From contig CAJXPD010000077.1 of the NCBI GenBank assembly GCA_913057785.1, positions 1 through 38,421 on the forward strand: 38,421 nt of DNA. Direction: 5' to 3'. The notes under the pieces are model-generated. The model was not told the DNA's origin. It worked only from the letters and a program-made list of their open reading frames with translations, and searched no databases. Positions 24,743 to 32,858 of the stretch are shown here, one piece after another; within the stretch, counting starts at the first letter, position 1; every line of letters starts with the position of its first letter. This stretch comes from an uncultured Lewinella sp. (lineage in GTDB: Bacteria; Bacteroidota; Bacteroidia; Chitinophagales; Saprospiraceae). The translations under genes were made by a program, and so were the position numbers.

Positions 24743-25188
24743 CTTTTCGGGAAGTTTAGCACACATTCCGAAATAGTAATACACATATAAAACAAAGAGT
24801 CCTGCTAATAGCATCAGGTTGATACCAGATGTGCCAATATAGTCCTTCAACAAACTAAGAGCTAGATCAAGTCTTGATTGCTGATCACATTCTTGCCAAT
24901 TGATCTAAGCAGCGCTTTCTTTTCTTTGCCGGAAGGCAAAACTCATCCAGAACGCATTAGAAGTCCCTGTTGGTCGTTACCCAGCGGAGGGCTAGCGATA
25001 TGGCTTAAGCAGCGAAAATAAAAAGGAGGACTATCATCCCGCTCAGGCCAAGCAGGTCGTTTAATCCGGTTGGAATCAGAAGAAGGTCACTTACAACTAA
25101 TAGAAGACATATATATATATACATACCGCTAAGCAACCAAAAAAGTAAAACAAATGAAATTGATTCTACCACCATAAACAAACCCATT
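24743..25188 (+). other. Intergenic region upstream of the AraC-type gene
   Basis: 446 bp with no supported gene. It contains a small hairpin TTTGCC-GGAA-GGCAAA near 24926-24941 and a TA dinucleotide run near 25108-25120. The plus-strand frame of the regulator stays open upstream to 25009 but is Lys/Arg-rich and unlike a sensor domain, so no N-terminal extension is supported. Hydrophobic minus-strand frames here are judged mirror artefacts of A-rich sequence. Confidence 0.5.
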
Positions 25189-25512
25189 ATGAAAGAAGAC
25201 GCCTTTCTAGTGAAAGTCCGTCGAAGTGTCGAACGCAATATGGCTGATGAGAAATTTGGCATTACTGAACTTTGCCAATCTCTGGCCATTAGTCGTACGC
25301 AGCTTCATCGGAAATTGAAGGCCGTTACCGGGCAGTCGACCTCCTACGTTGTCCGCTCCATCCGATTGGAACGAGCTAAAAAACTATTGGAAACTACAGA
25401 TTTGAACGTGTCAGAAGTGGGCTATGCCGTTGGCTATGCCAACAGCAGCCACTTTACCCAGGACTTTAGGAAAGAGTTTGGTAAACCTCCAAGGGAGTAT
25501 AAGAAAAGCTAG
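25189..25512 (+). CDS. Stand-alone AraC/XylS-type DNA-binding domain
   Basis: A 107-residue protein that is essentially only the two helix-turn-helix AraC domain: VRRSVERNMADEKFGITELCQSLAISRTQLHRKLKAVTG, then RAKKLLETTDLNVSEVGYAVGYANSSHFTQDFRKEFGKPPREYK. The usual N-terminal ligand or sensor domain is absent. The sequence type matches the C-terminal output domain of Bacteroidota hybrid two-component systems, so it may be a separated output domain. AraC proteins bind direct repeats about 20-21 bp apart beside the -35 region, exactly the layout at P1-P4, so it is the obvious candidate regulator. That link is inference from proximity. Confidence 0.88.
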   Translation: MKEDAFLVKVRRSVERNMADEKFGITELCQSLAISRTQLHRKLKAVTGQSTSYVVRSIRLERAKKLLETTDLNVSEVGYAVGYANSSHFTQDFRKEFGKPPREYKKS

Positions 25513-25600
25513 TGAGCGATAAACTTCTGTATCACTTGGAAGAACCAACAGGATTAGTACTTGAAAAACAGGCTATATTTTGGGGAATTGTGATTTCTCG

Positions 25601-25646
25601 AAAAAAAGTAGTAGCTCTCATTTATCTGCGCGGAAAGCTACTACTT
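25601..25646 (-). terminator. Intrinsic terminator of the candidate small RNA
   Basis: On the minus strand AAGTAGTAGCT and AGCTACTACTT form an 11-bp perfect stem with a 19-nt loop, ending in a run of seven T (25607-25601). The plus strand has no U-tract after the hairpin, so the terminator acts leftward and is not the end of the AraC-type transcript. Confidence 0.75.
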
Positions 25647-25679
25647 CAAATTACACATTAGTAAACTCTATAGTAATAC
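25601..25679 (-). ncRNA. Candidate small RNA under the shared operator
   Basis: On the minus strand a perfect -7 element (TAACTTTG, 25691-25684) preceded by operator P4 is followed within 85 nt by a strong intrinsic terminator ending at 25601. No start codon opens a meaningful frame in between. The predicted RNA is about 79 nt: a roughly 33-nt single-stranded 5' part and a terminator hairpin. It converges on the AraC-type gene. Targets are unknown; being co-regulated with the proteases and the methyltransferase makes it a candidate regulatory RNA. Confidence 0.5.
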
Positions 25680-25683
25680 CATT

Positions 25684-25747
25684 CAAAGTTAAATGAGAAT
25701 AAGCTGCTCCGCTTTAGTGATTGTTACAATTATTTAGGTATTGTTGC
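25684..25747 (-). promoter_or_regulatory. Operator/promoter P4 on the minus strand
   Basis: Reading leftward, GCAACAATACCTAAAT starts at 25747 and GTAACAATCACTAAAG at 25727 (20-nt spacing). Exactly 36 nt after the second start comes TAACTTTG (25691-25684), an exact TAnnTTTG -7 element. This is the best match of the four shared promoters, yet no protein gene lies downstream on this strand. Confidence 0.65.
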
Positions 25748-25874
25748 AATCATGGCAATCGATTGCATAAGTCGATAATTATATGCTACTATCTTCATAG
25801 TCGTGGACACTGAAAATCTACCTACCTGTCTTATTTCTCTCTCTTCGCATTACAAGCTTCCGTAAAATCCTTAT

Positions 25875-25886
25875 TTTGCCGGCAAA
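25875..25886 (+). promoter_or_regulatory. Palindrome before the quinone oxidoreductase gene
   Basis: TTTGCCGGCAAA is a perfect 12-bp palindrome ending 11 bp before the ATG at 25898. It could be an operator or overlap the -7 region (preceded by TTAT); function not shown. Confidence 0.3.
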
Positions 25887-25897
25887 CATTTGTCAAC

Positions 25898-26878
25898 ATG
25901 AAAGCCATACTAATCCCCGAATTCGGCGCTCCTGAAGTCATGCAAATGGGAGCGTGGGAAACGCCAGCACCCGGTCCCAAAGAAATAAGAGTTAAGATTA
26001 AGGCAACGGCCTTAAATCGAGCAGATACAATGCAGCGCCGAGGGGTATATCCACCTCCCCCTGGTGAGAGTCCCATTCTAGGGTTGGAAATGGCGGGTGT
26101 GGTAGAGAAGATTGGTGATGGCGTCACGAAGTGGAAGGAGGGAGATCGAGTATGTGGATTGTTGGGTGGTGGCGGATATGCGGAATACTGTGTGACGCAT
26201 GAGGATATGGCCATTTCTTTACCGGATCAATTATCTTTTGAAGAAGGAGCAGCAATTCCTGAGGTGTTTTTGACGGCTTATCAAGCCTTACATTGGTTGG
26301 CGAAGATAGAGGCGGGAGAGAAAATCCTGGTACATGCCGGAGCCAGCGGAGTCGGAACTGCAGCGATTCAATTGATTGGCCTAGCAGGAGCTGATGCCAT
26401 CGTGACAGCCTCCGCAGGTAAACACCAGACCTGTTTGGACTTGGGGGCTAGCCATGCGATCGATTACAAAAAGGAAAACTTCGAAGAGGTAGTGAAAGAA
26501 TTGACGGATGGCGCGGGGGTACAAGTGATCGTAGACTTCATTGCAGCGCCCTACTTCCAAATGAATCTCAACAGCTTGGCGCTGGAGGGACGCTTAGTTA
26601 TGCTTTCCTTAATCGGCGGAGTGAAACCGGAAGGCGTAAATCTGGCGCCTATTTTGCGCAAGCGCCTCCAAATTATAGGTACCACCTTGCGGGCGCGCAG
26701 CTTGGAATATAAGATTGCCTTAACAAAGGATTTGCAGACGAATTGCATGCCCCACTTTGCTAGCGGTAAATTGAAACCCATCATTGACTCGGTCATTCCT
26801 TGGACTGAAGTAGTGCAAGGACATCAACGAATGGAAAGCAATCAAAATGCGGGGAAGATTGTGATGGTAGTGAGCTAA
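25898..26878 (+). CDS. NAD(P)H quinone oxidoreductase, MDR/PIG3 family
   Basis: A 326-residue medium-chain dehydrogenase/reductase without the zinc ligands. It has the GroES-like N-terminal domain (ALNRADTMQRRGVYPPPP, GLEMAGVVEKIGDGV) and a Rossmann fold with the nucleotide motif HAGASGVGTAAIQL. The YPPPPG segment and overall length match the PIG3/TP53I3-type NADPH:quinone reductases. Cytosolic. It lies alone between the candidate small RNA promoter and the convergent two-gene unit, with no evident functional link to either. Confidence 0.92.
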   Translation: MKAILIPEFGAPEVMQMGAWETPAPGPKEIRVKIKATALNRADTMQRRGVYPPPPGESPILGLEMAGVVEKIGDGVTKWKEGDRVCGLLGGGGYAEYCVTHEDMAISLPDQLSFEEGAAIPEVFLTAYQALHWLAKIEAGEKILVHAGASGVGTAAIQLIGLAGADAIVTASAGKHQTCLDLGASHAIDYKKENFEEVVKELTDGAGVQVIVDFIAAPYFQMNLNSLALEGRLVMLSLIGGVKPEGVNLAPILRKRLQIIGTTLRARSLEYKIALTKDLQTNCMPHFASGKLKPIIDSVIPWTEVVQGHQRMESNQNAGKIVMVVS

Positions 26879-26946
26879 TGGTGGCAGCCTAAATTATAGA
26901 AAATAAATATAGCTTGGAGTTAGAAGTGAAGCAGCTAGGTCCAGAT

Positions 26947-28893
26947 CTATGCCATTTCCAGGTCATCCGACCATTCGTGTTGGGGTTCCTCTCTAAACAA
27001 TTCTCCCATTCGTCGAAACAGCCATCGAAAGATCATGATGCCTAGAGATACCCATCCCCCAGGCTTCATCAATCGGCTAATGGCCTTAATCACGAACAAC
27101 ACGACGTCAATAAAGAAGATCATACTTTTCCGCATCATATCCAGTGCAGCCATATGGGCTTTAATTTCGGCAGTAGACGCACTTTGGGGTACAAAATTTA
27201 TGGCGTCAAAATCCAGCTGGAAACGGGTAAAAACGGGAAGGGTGTTTTCCTGTGGATTGGCTTTCGGAGCTACGATTGGACGTCCCAGTAAGAGATGAGA
27301 GAGATAGCGAAAGCCTTTGGCAAACAGTTGAAAACCCTTGCGAATTCTATCTATGATAGCTTTAGCAAAAGAAAAGATGAGTCCCAATACTTTTTTGAAA
27401 GCACCAATAATCCAGCTCACAATTTTTCCAATTCCTCTGATTAATCCATTGAAGAAGGATTTGTTCTTCATGCTTACGTATGATACCCTTCGCTTAGGAG
27501 ATCCACTTGCAGCATCGTAACATTTGTTCAGGCTTTTCTCCGTTAGAATTGCTCTATCTATCTTTTCATCACTTACTTGAGCTTTGGTTCGAAGTTCTTC
27601 AATGATTGCTGCCTCATTCTCACCTGCTGCACTACTTTCTTCAACGGTACTAACATAGTTCTGCAAAATCTGGTGCATGTCTTCCAGATCAATCGCGATG
27701 ATTCCTTTCTTATCCTTGTGAAATACAGAGCGTTTCACGGTTCTTTTAGAATACTTTTGGAACTTCTTTTTACGCACATGAGCTTTATCGCCTTTCTCCC
27801 AGAGACTTAACTCTAAGTTATAAGCATCCAGTACGGCTTCGTGCGACATCTTCCCCCAATCTCCATCAATGGCCCCAAGATAAAAGCTGGTCTGCCACAA
27901 TTTAAGCTGCAATAGACGGCAGGCAATATTAGCATAGATCCCTGCCTTTAGCCTTTCGGCACGATTGATGCGCCCTATCGTCCATTTTGGACTATTCCCA
28001 CTGTTATTTACTGCGGGACGATCCATATAAACCAATTCATAATCCAAGGCTGTAAACTGATCCTCGTTCTTTTGGAACTTATAGGTAATAGCGTAGGCTT
28101 TATCCTGTATCGTTTCTGGGACGGCTGAAAAGAAAGCCTCAAATAGTTCATCTAAATCGCAGACCTGTGCCCAGAATTCTGAAGAGATCGTAGCCTCCTT
28201 TAGTTCATCCGCCTCTATGTTAGGCGCAGGATTGCTCCCTAACTTTAGGATATTGTCTAAACTAATCGTGTATTTGATCATGGATCGGTCAAATATATCT
28301 GCATCATCCAAGGCCTCATCCATGGCGAAAATTACGCGCATTCGAAAGGCCAAAGAACGACCGTAGCAGGAATCTTCTCCGATCTCATAATCATCAGGAG
28401 GGGCTAGAGAACCATCAAAAGAGGTATACTTAGCGATGGCCTCAGCAATGGAGGCTAAGTGTTGCTCAACCCAGAACTGCGTCAAGAAGGGACCAGGATC
28501 ATAAGAATTAAGTAACTCGCGAATATCGGCTGCGGTCTCTTGTCGTAGATACTTATCTACTCCTTTTATGACGGGAATGAGAAATTCCCGTTGCTCAAGG
28601 ATTTGTTTTTTATGACCTTGATACGCTAGAAACTCTTGTTCAGAGATATACCGTAAATCAACCAAATGCTGGGTGAGTTGATGCCACAACCCACGCAGCT
28701 GGTTTTGTTTATCACTAATGATAGAGCTATTTCCTGGCAAGATGGGGCTTACCGGAATCCTATAAGTATTAGCCATGTCCCGTTCGACCAACCTCTCCAG
28801 TTCTTCCAAGGAGGATTTGCCACCAGCGTCTTCCTGGAAGATCTGATCGCAATGCTGCTTGAATTTGGAGACTTTTGAAAGATCTTCGGACAT
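26947..28893 (-). CDS. Unknown protein with peptidoglycan-binding-like motif and amphipathic C-terminal helices
   Basis: A 648-residue protein without signal peptide; I do not recognise a family for the whole. Residues 1-300 are mixed, mostly helical. Residues about 324-362 (LLQLKLWQTSFYLGAIDGDWG, then SHEAVLDAY) match the PG_binding_1 pattern GxxDGxxGxxTxxA. Residues 365-400 are very basic. Residues 479-535 form glycine-spaced amphipathic helices (FFNGLIRGIGKIVSWIIGAF and on), and residues 590-630 form a second hydrophobic region ending in basic residues, followed by an acidic tail. The composition suggests a membrane-inserting or pore-forming C-terminus. Its start lies 3 bp from the 122-residue gene, so the two are one operon. 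An effector or cell-wall-acting role is inference. Confidence 0.7.
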   Translation of the reverse strand: MSEDLSKVSKFKQHCDQIFQEDAGGKSSLEELERLVERDMANTYRIPVSPILPGNSSIISDKQNQLRGLWHQLTQHLVDLRYISEQEFLAYQGHKKQILEQREFLIPVIKGVDKYLRQETAADIRELLNSYDPGPFLTQFWVEQHLASIAEAIAKYTSFDGSLAPPDDYEIGEDSCYGRSLAFRMRVIFAMDEALDDADIFDRSMIKYTISLDNILKLGSNPAPNIEADELKEATISSEFWAQVCDLDELFEAFFSAVPETIQDKAYAITYKFQKNEDQFTALDYELVYMDRPAVNNSGNSPKWTIGRINRAERLKAGIYANIACRLLQLKLWQTSFYLGAIDGDWGKMSHEAVLDAYNLELSLWEKGDKAHVRKKKFQKYSKRTVKRSVFHKDKKGIIAIDLEDMHQILQNYVSTVEESSAAGENEAAIIEELRTKAQVSDEKIDRAILTEKSLNKCYDAASGSPKRRVSYVSMKNKSFFNGLIRGIGKIVSWIIGAFKKVLGLIFSFAKAIIDRIRKGFQLFAKGFRYLSHLLLGRPIVAPKANPQENTLPVFTRFQLDFDAINFVPQSASTAEIKAHMAALDMMRKSMIFFIDVVLFVIKAISRLMKPGGWVSLGIMIFRWLFRRMGELFREEPQHEWSDDLEMA

Positions 28894-28896
28894 GGA

Positions 28897-29265
28897 CTAG
28901 GAGTTTCCCGGCTCCTTTCTACCAAATTTAGGTAATAATCTAGCCACTATCTCTGCCCGGGCTTTGGAAGCCATATCCACGGACTTAAAGTGCAATTCAG
29001 CTAACTCTTTTCCTACTTCACCTAAATCATTGGCGACAAAATTGTAGGTATCCTTATCAATATTGATCCGAGTCGCGGCCACTATGGACAACTTCGCTTT
29101 ACCATCAACCTCGCCTTCTATTCTGGTGAACAACTCATCAAAATCAATGACACTCTTTGGCTTGACGTCATGTGTGCTGCGGTGCTCTTTGTCAGTTACC
29201 TTTACTTTCATGCTGCCAGTTACCGTCACCACATCCAGGGTGACTAGATCCTTAATAAAACTCAT
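28897..29265 (-). CDS. Unknown small protein, partner of the 648-residue protein
   Basis: A 122-residue soluble protein with no signal peptide (MSFIKDLVTLDVVTVTGSMK start). The first half is beta-rich and contains SVIDFDELFTRIEGEVDGKAKLS; the second half is helical and charged (TYNFVANDLGEVGKELAELHF ... ARAEIVARLLPKFG). First gene of a leftward two-gene unit with a 3-bp gap, suggesting translational coupling and a shared complex. I know no characterised homolog. It could be a chaperone, adaptor or immunity-type partner; nothing decides between these. Confidence 0.7.
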   Translation of the reverse strand: MSFIKDLVTLDVVTVTGSMKVKVTDKEHRSTHDVKPKSVIDFDELFTRIEGEVDGKAKLSIVAATRINIDKDTYNFVANDLGEVGKELAELHFKSVDMASKARAEIVARLLPKFGRKEPGNS

Positions 29266-29477
29266 ATGGTTGGTTTTAGGTGAATAATCAAGATTTTATG
29301 AATGGTGCTGGTCCCGATTTAGTAAGGACAAGTCTATTCAGATTGTAGCTCACGACAAGTGAGAACCATCAACTAATATTAAGAATATGTAATAATTGTA
29401 GAAATTTACCTAAATGGTCAAGGAGACAAATAAAACGGGGACAAAAACACGTTTATGATTCGCTAAAAGTAATAAAA

Positions 29478-29505
29478 CTGAGACAATAACAGGAAGGAGT
29501 CTCAG
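29478..29505 (-). terminator. Intrinsic terminator at the end of the SusCD operon
   Basis: On the minus strand CTGAGAC and GTCTCAG form a 7-bp stem with a 14-nt loop, followed by TTTTATTACTTTT, just past the stop of the LRR gene. It ends the leftward polysaccharide utilization operon. Confidence 0.75.
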
Positions 29506-29514
29506 GAAAATCAT

Positions 29515-30756
29515 TCATAGATCTAATTTAATTAATGGCTCATAAAAGGAATATCGGTCGTTCCAGATGTGAACGGTGTAAAATCCTGCTGGGATAAATT
29601 GTACCTGGAAACCATCTTCCTCGACTTCAGTTTGATAGATCCTTTTTCCGGAAGAATCGATCACTTCTACCCTAGCTCCATTCATAGCTCGCCCCTTAAT
29701 CTTTACTACCCCCAAGGTAGGATTGGGAAACAACAGAATACCATTGCTCTGACCGGGTCGACTACTCAGTCCATCCCCGTCGCAAGAAGCCAAGATTTGT
29801 GCTCGGGTAGAGCAACCGGATAGGTTCTCCGCAATAGCATAGGAGGCCGAAGGAATGACGAGATACTGGCAGATACTTTTGACGTCACAGATGGACAGGG
29901 AGGCATTCGACAATAGGGCTAAGTCTTGGATACTTTGCCAGTGGACACTGTCGATCCCTGTTAGATTGGATAGTACTGGATTATTGTAAACCTGCAATAA
30001 TCCATTGATCTCCCTGAGGTTGATTAAGGATGTAATATTCGTCAGTTGATCGTTATTGACGATTTGTAAGAAACCGCCAACCGAGGTGAGTGTTGAGAGG
30101 CCATTGAGGCCACTTAACTTGATATTTTGATCAATAATTAGATCTGAACCAACTGTTTCTAGGGTCTCTAAGGCATGTAAACTCTGCAGTATAGGATTAT
30201 CGTAAATCTGCAAAACCTCTCCTACTGCTCGCAACTGATTCAATCCGTTCAAACTGGTCAAGGCCGGATTTGACAAAATGCTGAACTGGCCGCCAATCCA
30301 AGACAGACTGTCCAGGCCTGATAACTTCACCAAAGAAGTATTAGACACCAAAGAAAGGTCTTGTCCTATAGTATCAAGCTGCTGCAAGCCATTCAGGTCT
30401 CGCAACTCTGCATCATTGGCAATCCGAAAGCTTCCATAGATCTGCTCCAAAGCAGCAAGTCCTTCCAGAGATTGCAGGGAGTTATTGTTGAGTAGTAGTA
30501 GATTTCCGCCGATAGCGGATAGCTGTTCCAACCCAGAAAGCTGTGTTAAAGCGCGGTTGTTTCGAATCTCTAAGGATTGTGTAATGGTCGTAATTTGGGC
30601 CAAGCCGACCAGAGATTGAATATCACCTACTACCTCCTCGTCTATGATAAGGTTTTTAGGTATATCAACGCACCTAGGATAGTTTGCCGCAAACTCGTCA
30701 ATATCAGCCTGAGAACGGAGCAGGAGGTCTTGGCTAGGGCAAGTTTGAGTCAACAA
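29515..30756 (-). CDS. Leucine-rich-repeat surface protein with T9SS sorting domain
   Basis: At least 413 residues. Residues about 45-290 contain roughly nine repeats of 23-24 residues of the form L-x-I-x-N-N-x-x-L-x-x-L-x-G-L (receptor-L-domain-like LRR). Residues about 340-413 are a type A C-terminal sorting domain (LLFPNPTLGVVKIKG ... IPAGFYTVHIWND), so it is exported and secreted through the type IX system. The TTG start at 30756 cuts off an obvious signal peptide: the frame continues upstream through KRLLKNALFCLPLLGSVSLL with no ATG. The real start is probably a rare codon such as CTG at 30804, or an ATG was lost. Last gene of the SusCD operon; binding of glycan or host surface is inference. 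Confidence 0.85.
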   Translation of the reverse strand: MLTQTCPSQDLLLRSQADIDEFAANYPRCVDIPKNLIIDEEVVGDIQSLVGLAQITTITQSLEIRNNRALTQLSGLEQLSAIGGNLLLLNNNSLQSLEGLAALEQIYGSFRIANDAELRDLNGLQQLDTIGQDLSLVSNTSLVKLSGLDSLSWIGGQFSILSNPALTSLNGLNQLRAVGEVLQIYDNPILQSLHALETLETVGSDLIIDQNIKLSGLNGLSTLTSVGGFLQIVNNDQLTNITSLINLREINGLLQVYNNPVLSNLTGIDSVHWQSIQDLALLSNASLSICDVKSICQYLVIPSASYAIAENLSGCSTRAQILASCDGDGLSSRPGQSNGILLFPNPTLGVVKIKGRAMNGARVEVIDSSGKRIYQTEVEEDGFQVQFIPAGFYTVHIWNDRYSFYEPLIKLDL

Positions 30757-30836
30757 AGATACACTGCCTAGTAAGGGAAGACAGAAGAGCGCATTTTTAA
30801 GCAGTCGTTTGCTAAAAGGTTGTAGTAATATGGTGA

Positions 30837-32726
30837 TTATGCTCCTGATAATCGTACTTGAATTTGTCCCTTTCCATCCTCAAATAGATAAGCCGGGTAT
30901 CGTATTTCAATCCGCTTCAATCCTTCAATTCGACGATCCAGAGAAAAGGGTGGTGGATCAAGTGCAATGACGGAGACGCTCAGGTCGGGATGAGACAAGA
31001 TTTCTAATTTCAACTGTTCACCGTTTTGCTTAAGCAAGGCTCCCCCTTTAACCAGCTCCACCTCTGCGGTAGTCATCAATTGCCAAGCAATGATATTGGT
31101 GGAGCTAGAAACCTCGAGCTGATCCTCGATGAGTAGGGAGGTCGGGCTATCCTTAGTAAATCGTCGCTGTACGCTTTTGAGTTGTCCGGCAAATGTGGGC
31201 GACATGTCAAGCAATGCCGTTGGTTTTTCGTTTTGCTTAAATTCGGTGATGGTGGTTAGGCCATCCACAACATGCAGCGCATCATTCACTGTTAAAGTGC
31301 TATGCCCGTAGTTGTTTTTATTTAGTAGCTTCCAACGTTCGCAGTCTTGGCAGCGCCCCCACAATTTAAAGCCGGTTTTTTCTAGTTGATGATAATTTTG
31401 GTTGCCAGGATCCACTACCCATCGTACACCATTCAGCTCAAAAATGAAAGATCCCGCGTCCATGTTTCCATGATTTACCGTACCTCGTCCTCCCTTCCCT
31501 CCAAAGTAATACTGATGTTTATCCCCTACCCCGCCGGTAAAGAATACCACGGGGTTGGCTCCCTCTCCTTTCCAAGCAGTGGGAACTTTGGTAGCTTGAC
31601 TGGGTTCAAATTGAGCTAGCCACACTAGTCCTGCTCCCGCATGTCGCGCCAATTTACCCATGGATTTCGGGTCTCTCAGAAATCTTTCCTTTTCAAAGTA
31701 CAAGGGATTACCTGATTTTGCTGCAAACCAAGCTAAGGTGAGATCTCCGTTTTCCCGTCGTCGATCACCGCAATCGGCGAAGTTATAGTACCAATCCGAA
31801 GGAGCAGTGGCCAGTACGCGAAACATGGCGCTCTCCTTGAAAGCGGGATAATCTCCGAGACCGAAGTCCGTACCGAAGGCACTCTCAAACATGGATGCCG
31901 TTAAGACGGAAAAACTGGTCCCATAGCCCCAGTAGGTTGAGCCTTCAGGATAGACGCCATCCGGACCGTATTCGATCAAGGCGTGAGGCATGCCATCCAG
32001 GGCTCTGCTGATTGTCCGAGCTGCCAGTTCCGGCTCGTCTTCTGCTACGACGATGGCTGCCGCTATCATCCCGCCATGACAAACCTGGTTCCAGTTATTA
32101 GTGCCATTCACCCAGCCCGTATTACCTTTTTTGTTGTAGCTTGGCTTAATGCCTTTTTCCACCAAAGCCTTCTTAGCCATCTCTACGGTAGATTTGGGCA
32201 AGTCTTTCCCTACCCAATCGATGGCTATTGCAATAGCCATCGCCATCTCAGCTACATCCAGATAATGCGAAGGATTCCAGTCACTAAAACCACATACCGC
32301 TAGCACCTCTTGGTTGATTCGATCTAGATGGGCAGGATTCCGATCAATCCGATACACCATCCCCAGTACGTTCATTCGGTATAGCACCTCTCGGGAAACA
32401 GAAAGTAACCTGCGACCAATCTTAATGCGCTCAGCCACCGGCTTTTTCATAATTTCTTCAGCGTTCAAGAGCAGCGCTTGATACAAATTCTGGACTACCT
32501 TATCCCGCTTCAGTTTTTTCCGGACTTGCTTTTCGATCGCAGCGTTTAAGATGAGCCTAGGGGTTCGCTTCGACAGATTTTCCTTCAGGTAGGACACGGA
32601 CATAGGGTTTTCCAATTGAGGAATGTCCGGGTCGAGGCCAGTATTTTTGGAAATACTTGCTGCCGTTGAAGGGCTTACCATTAGGATCAGTAAACCCAAG
32701 ATCAAGAAGGAAAACAATCGGTTCAT
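30837..32726 (-). CDS. Heparinase II/III-like polysaccharide lyase (alginate lyase-like), secreted
   Basis: A 629-residue protein with a signal peptide (about 1-22). It has an (alpha/alpha) toroid domain (about 40-370) with GTNNWNQVCHGG (candidate Asn and His) and YPEGSTYWGYGTSF (candidate Tyr), then a beta-sandwich heparinase II/III-like domain with NHGNMDAGSFIFELNG (candidate His) and RWVVDPG. This layout is shared by PL12, PL15, PL17 and PL21 lyases, which cleave uronic-acid glycosidic bonds by beta-elimination. It points to alginate or a glycosaminoglycan as target; the exact family is not decided. Located directly downstream of SusD, as usual for a utilization locus. Confidence 0.88.
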   Translation of the reverse strand: MNRLFSFLILGLLILMVSPSTAASISKNTGLDPDIPQLENPMSVSYLKENLSKRTPRLILNAAIEKQVRKKLKRDKVVQNLYQALLLNAEEIMKKPVAERIKIGRRLLSVSREVLYRMNVLGMVYRIDRNPAHLDRINQEVLAVCGFSDWNPSHYLDVAEMAMAIAIAIDWVGKDLPKSTVEMAKKALVEKGIKPSYNKKGNTGWVNGTNNWNQVCHGGMIAAAIVVAEDEPELAARTISRALDGMPHALIEYGPDGVYPEGSTYWGYGTSFSVLTASMFESAFGTDFGLGDYPAFKESAMFRVLATAPSDWYYNFADCGDRRRENGDLTLAWFAAKSGNPLYFEKERFLRDPKSMGKLARHAGAGLVWLAQFEPSQATKVPTAWKGEGANPVVFFTGGVGDKHQYYFGGKGGRGTVNHGNMDAGSFIFELNGVRWVVDPGNQNYHQLEKTGFKLWGRCQDCERWKLLNKNNYGHSTLTVNDALHVVDGLTTITEFKQNEKPTALLDMSPTFAGQLKSVQRRFTKDSPTSLLIEDQLEVSSSTNIIAWQLMTTAEVELVKGGALLKQNGEQLKLEILSHPDLSVSVIALDPPPFSLDRRIEGLKRIEIRYPAYLFEDGKGQIQVRLSGA

Positions 32727-32814
32727 AGGTTTGATTTTAGATCGGGAGCAAGTGATGCCCTTACTATTGCTAGTTTAAGGAAGGAGGCCTTGGCCTTAAA
32801 CCCTGATTGATAAA

Positions 32815-32845
32815 GGCACTGGAAACCAAAGGGGTCTCCAGCACC
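32815..32845 (-). terminator. Hairpin between susD-like and lyase genes
   Basis: On the minus strand GGTGCTGGA pairs with TCCAGTGCC (two G-U) plus an inner ACC/GGT, followed by TTTATC. It lies just after the SusD stop and probably attenuates transcription into the lyase gene. Confidence 0.55.
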
Positions 32846-32858
32846 TTTTCGCTCACTT

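Noticed and set aside
24647..24853. Minus-strand 68-codon frame with a hydrophobic segment at the end of the methyltransferase gene
   Set aside because: Half of it is antisense to the methyltransferase; no supporting start context or recognisable family.
25108..25120. TA dinucleotide run upstream of the AraC-type gene as a phase-variation repeat
   Set aside because: Short and not located in a clear promoter spacer or reading frame; could vary, but nothing ties it to expression.
25005..25289. Minus-strand frame encoding a hydrophobic, membrane-like peptide overlapping the AraC-type gene
   Set aside because: It overlaps the well-supported regulator, and the hydrophobicity is what an A-rich plus strand gives on the opposite strand; no promoter or family support.
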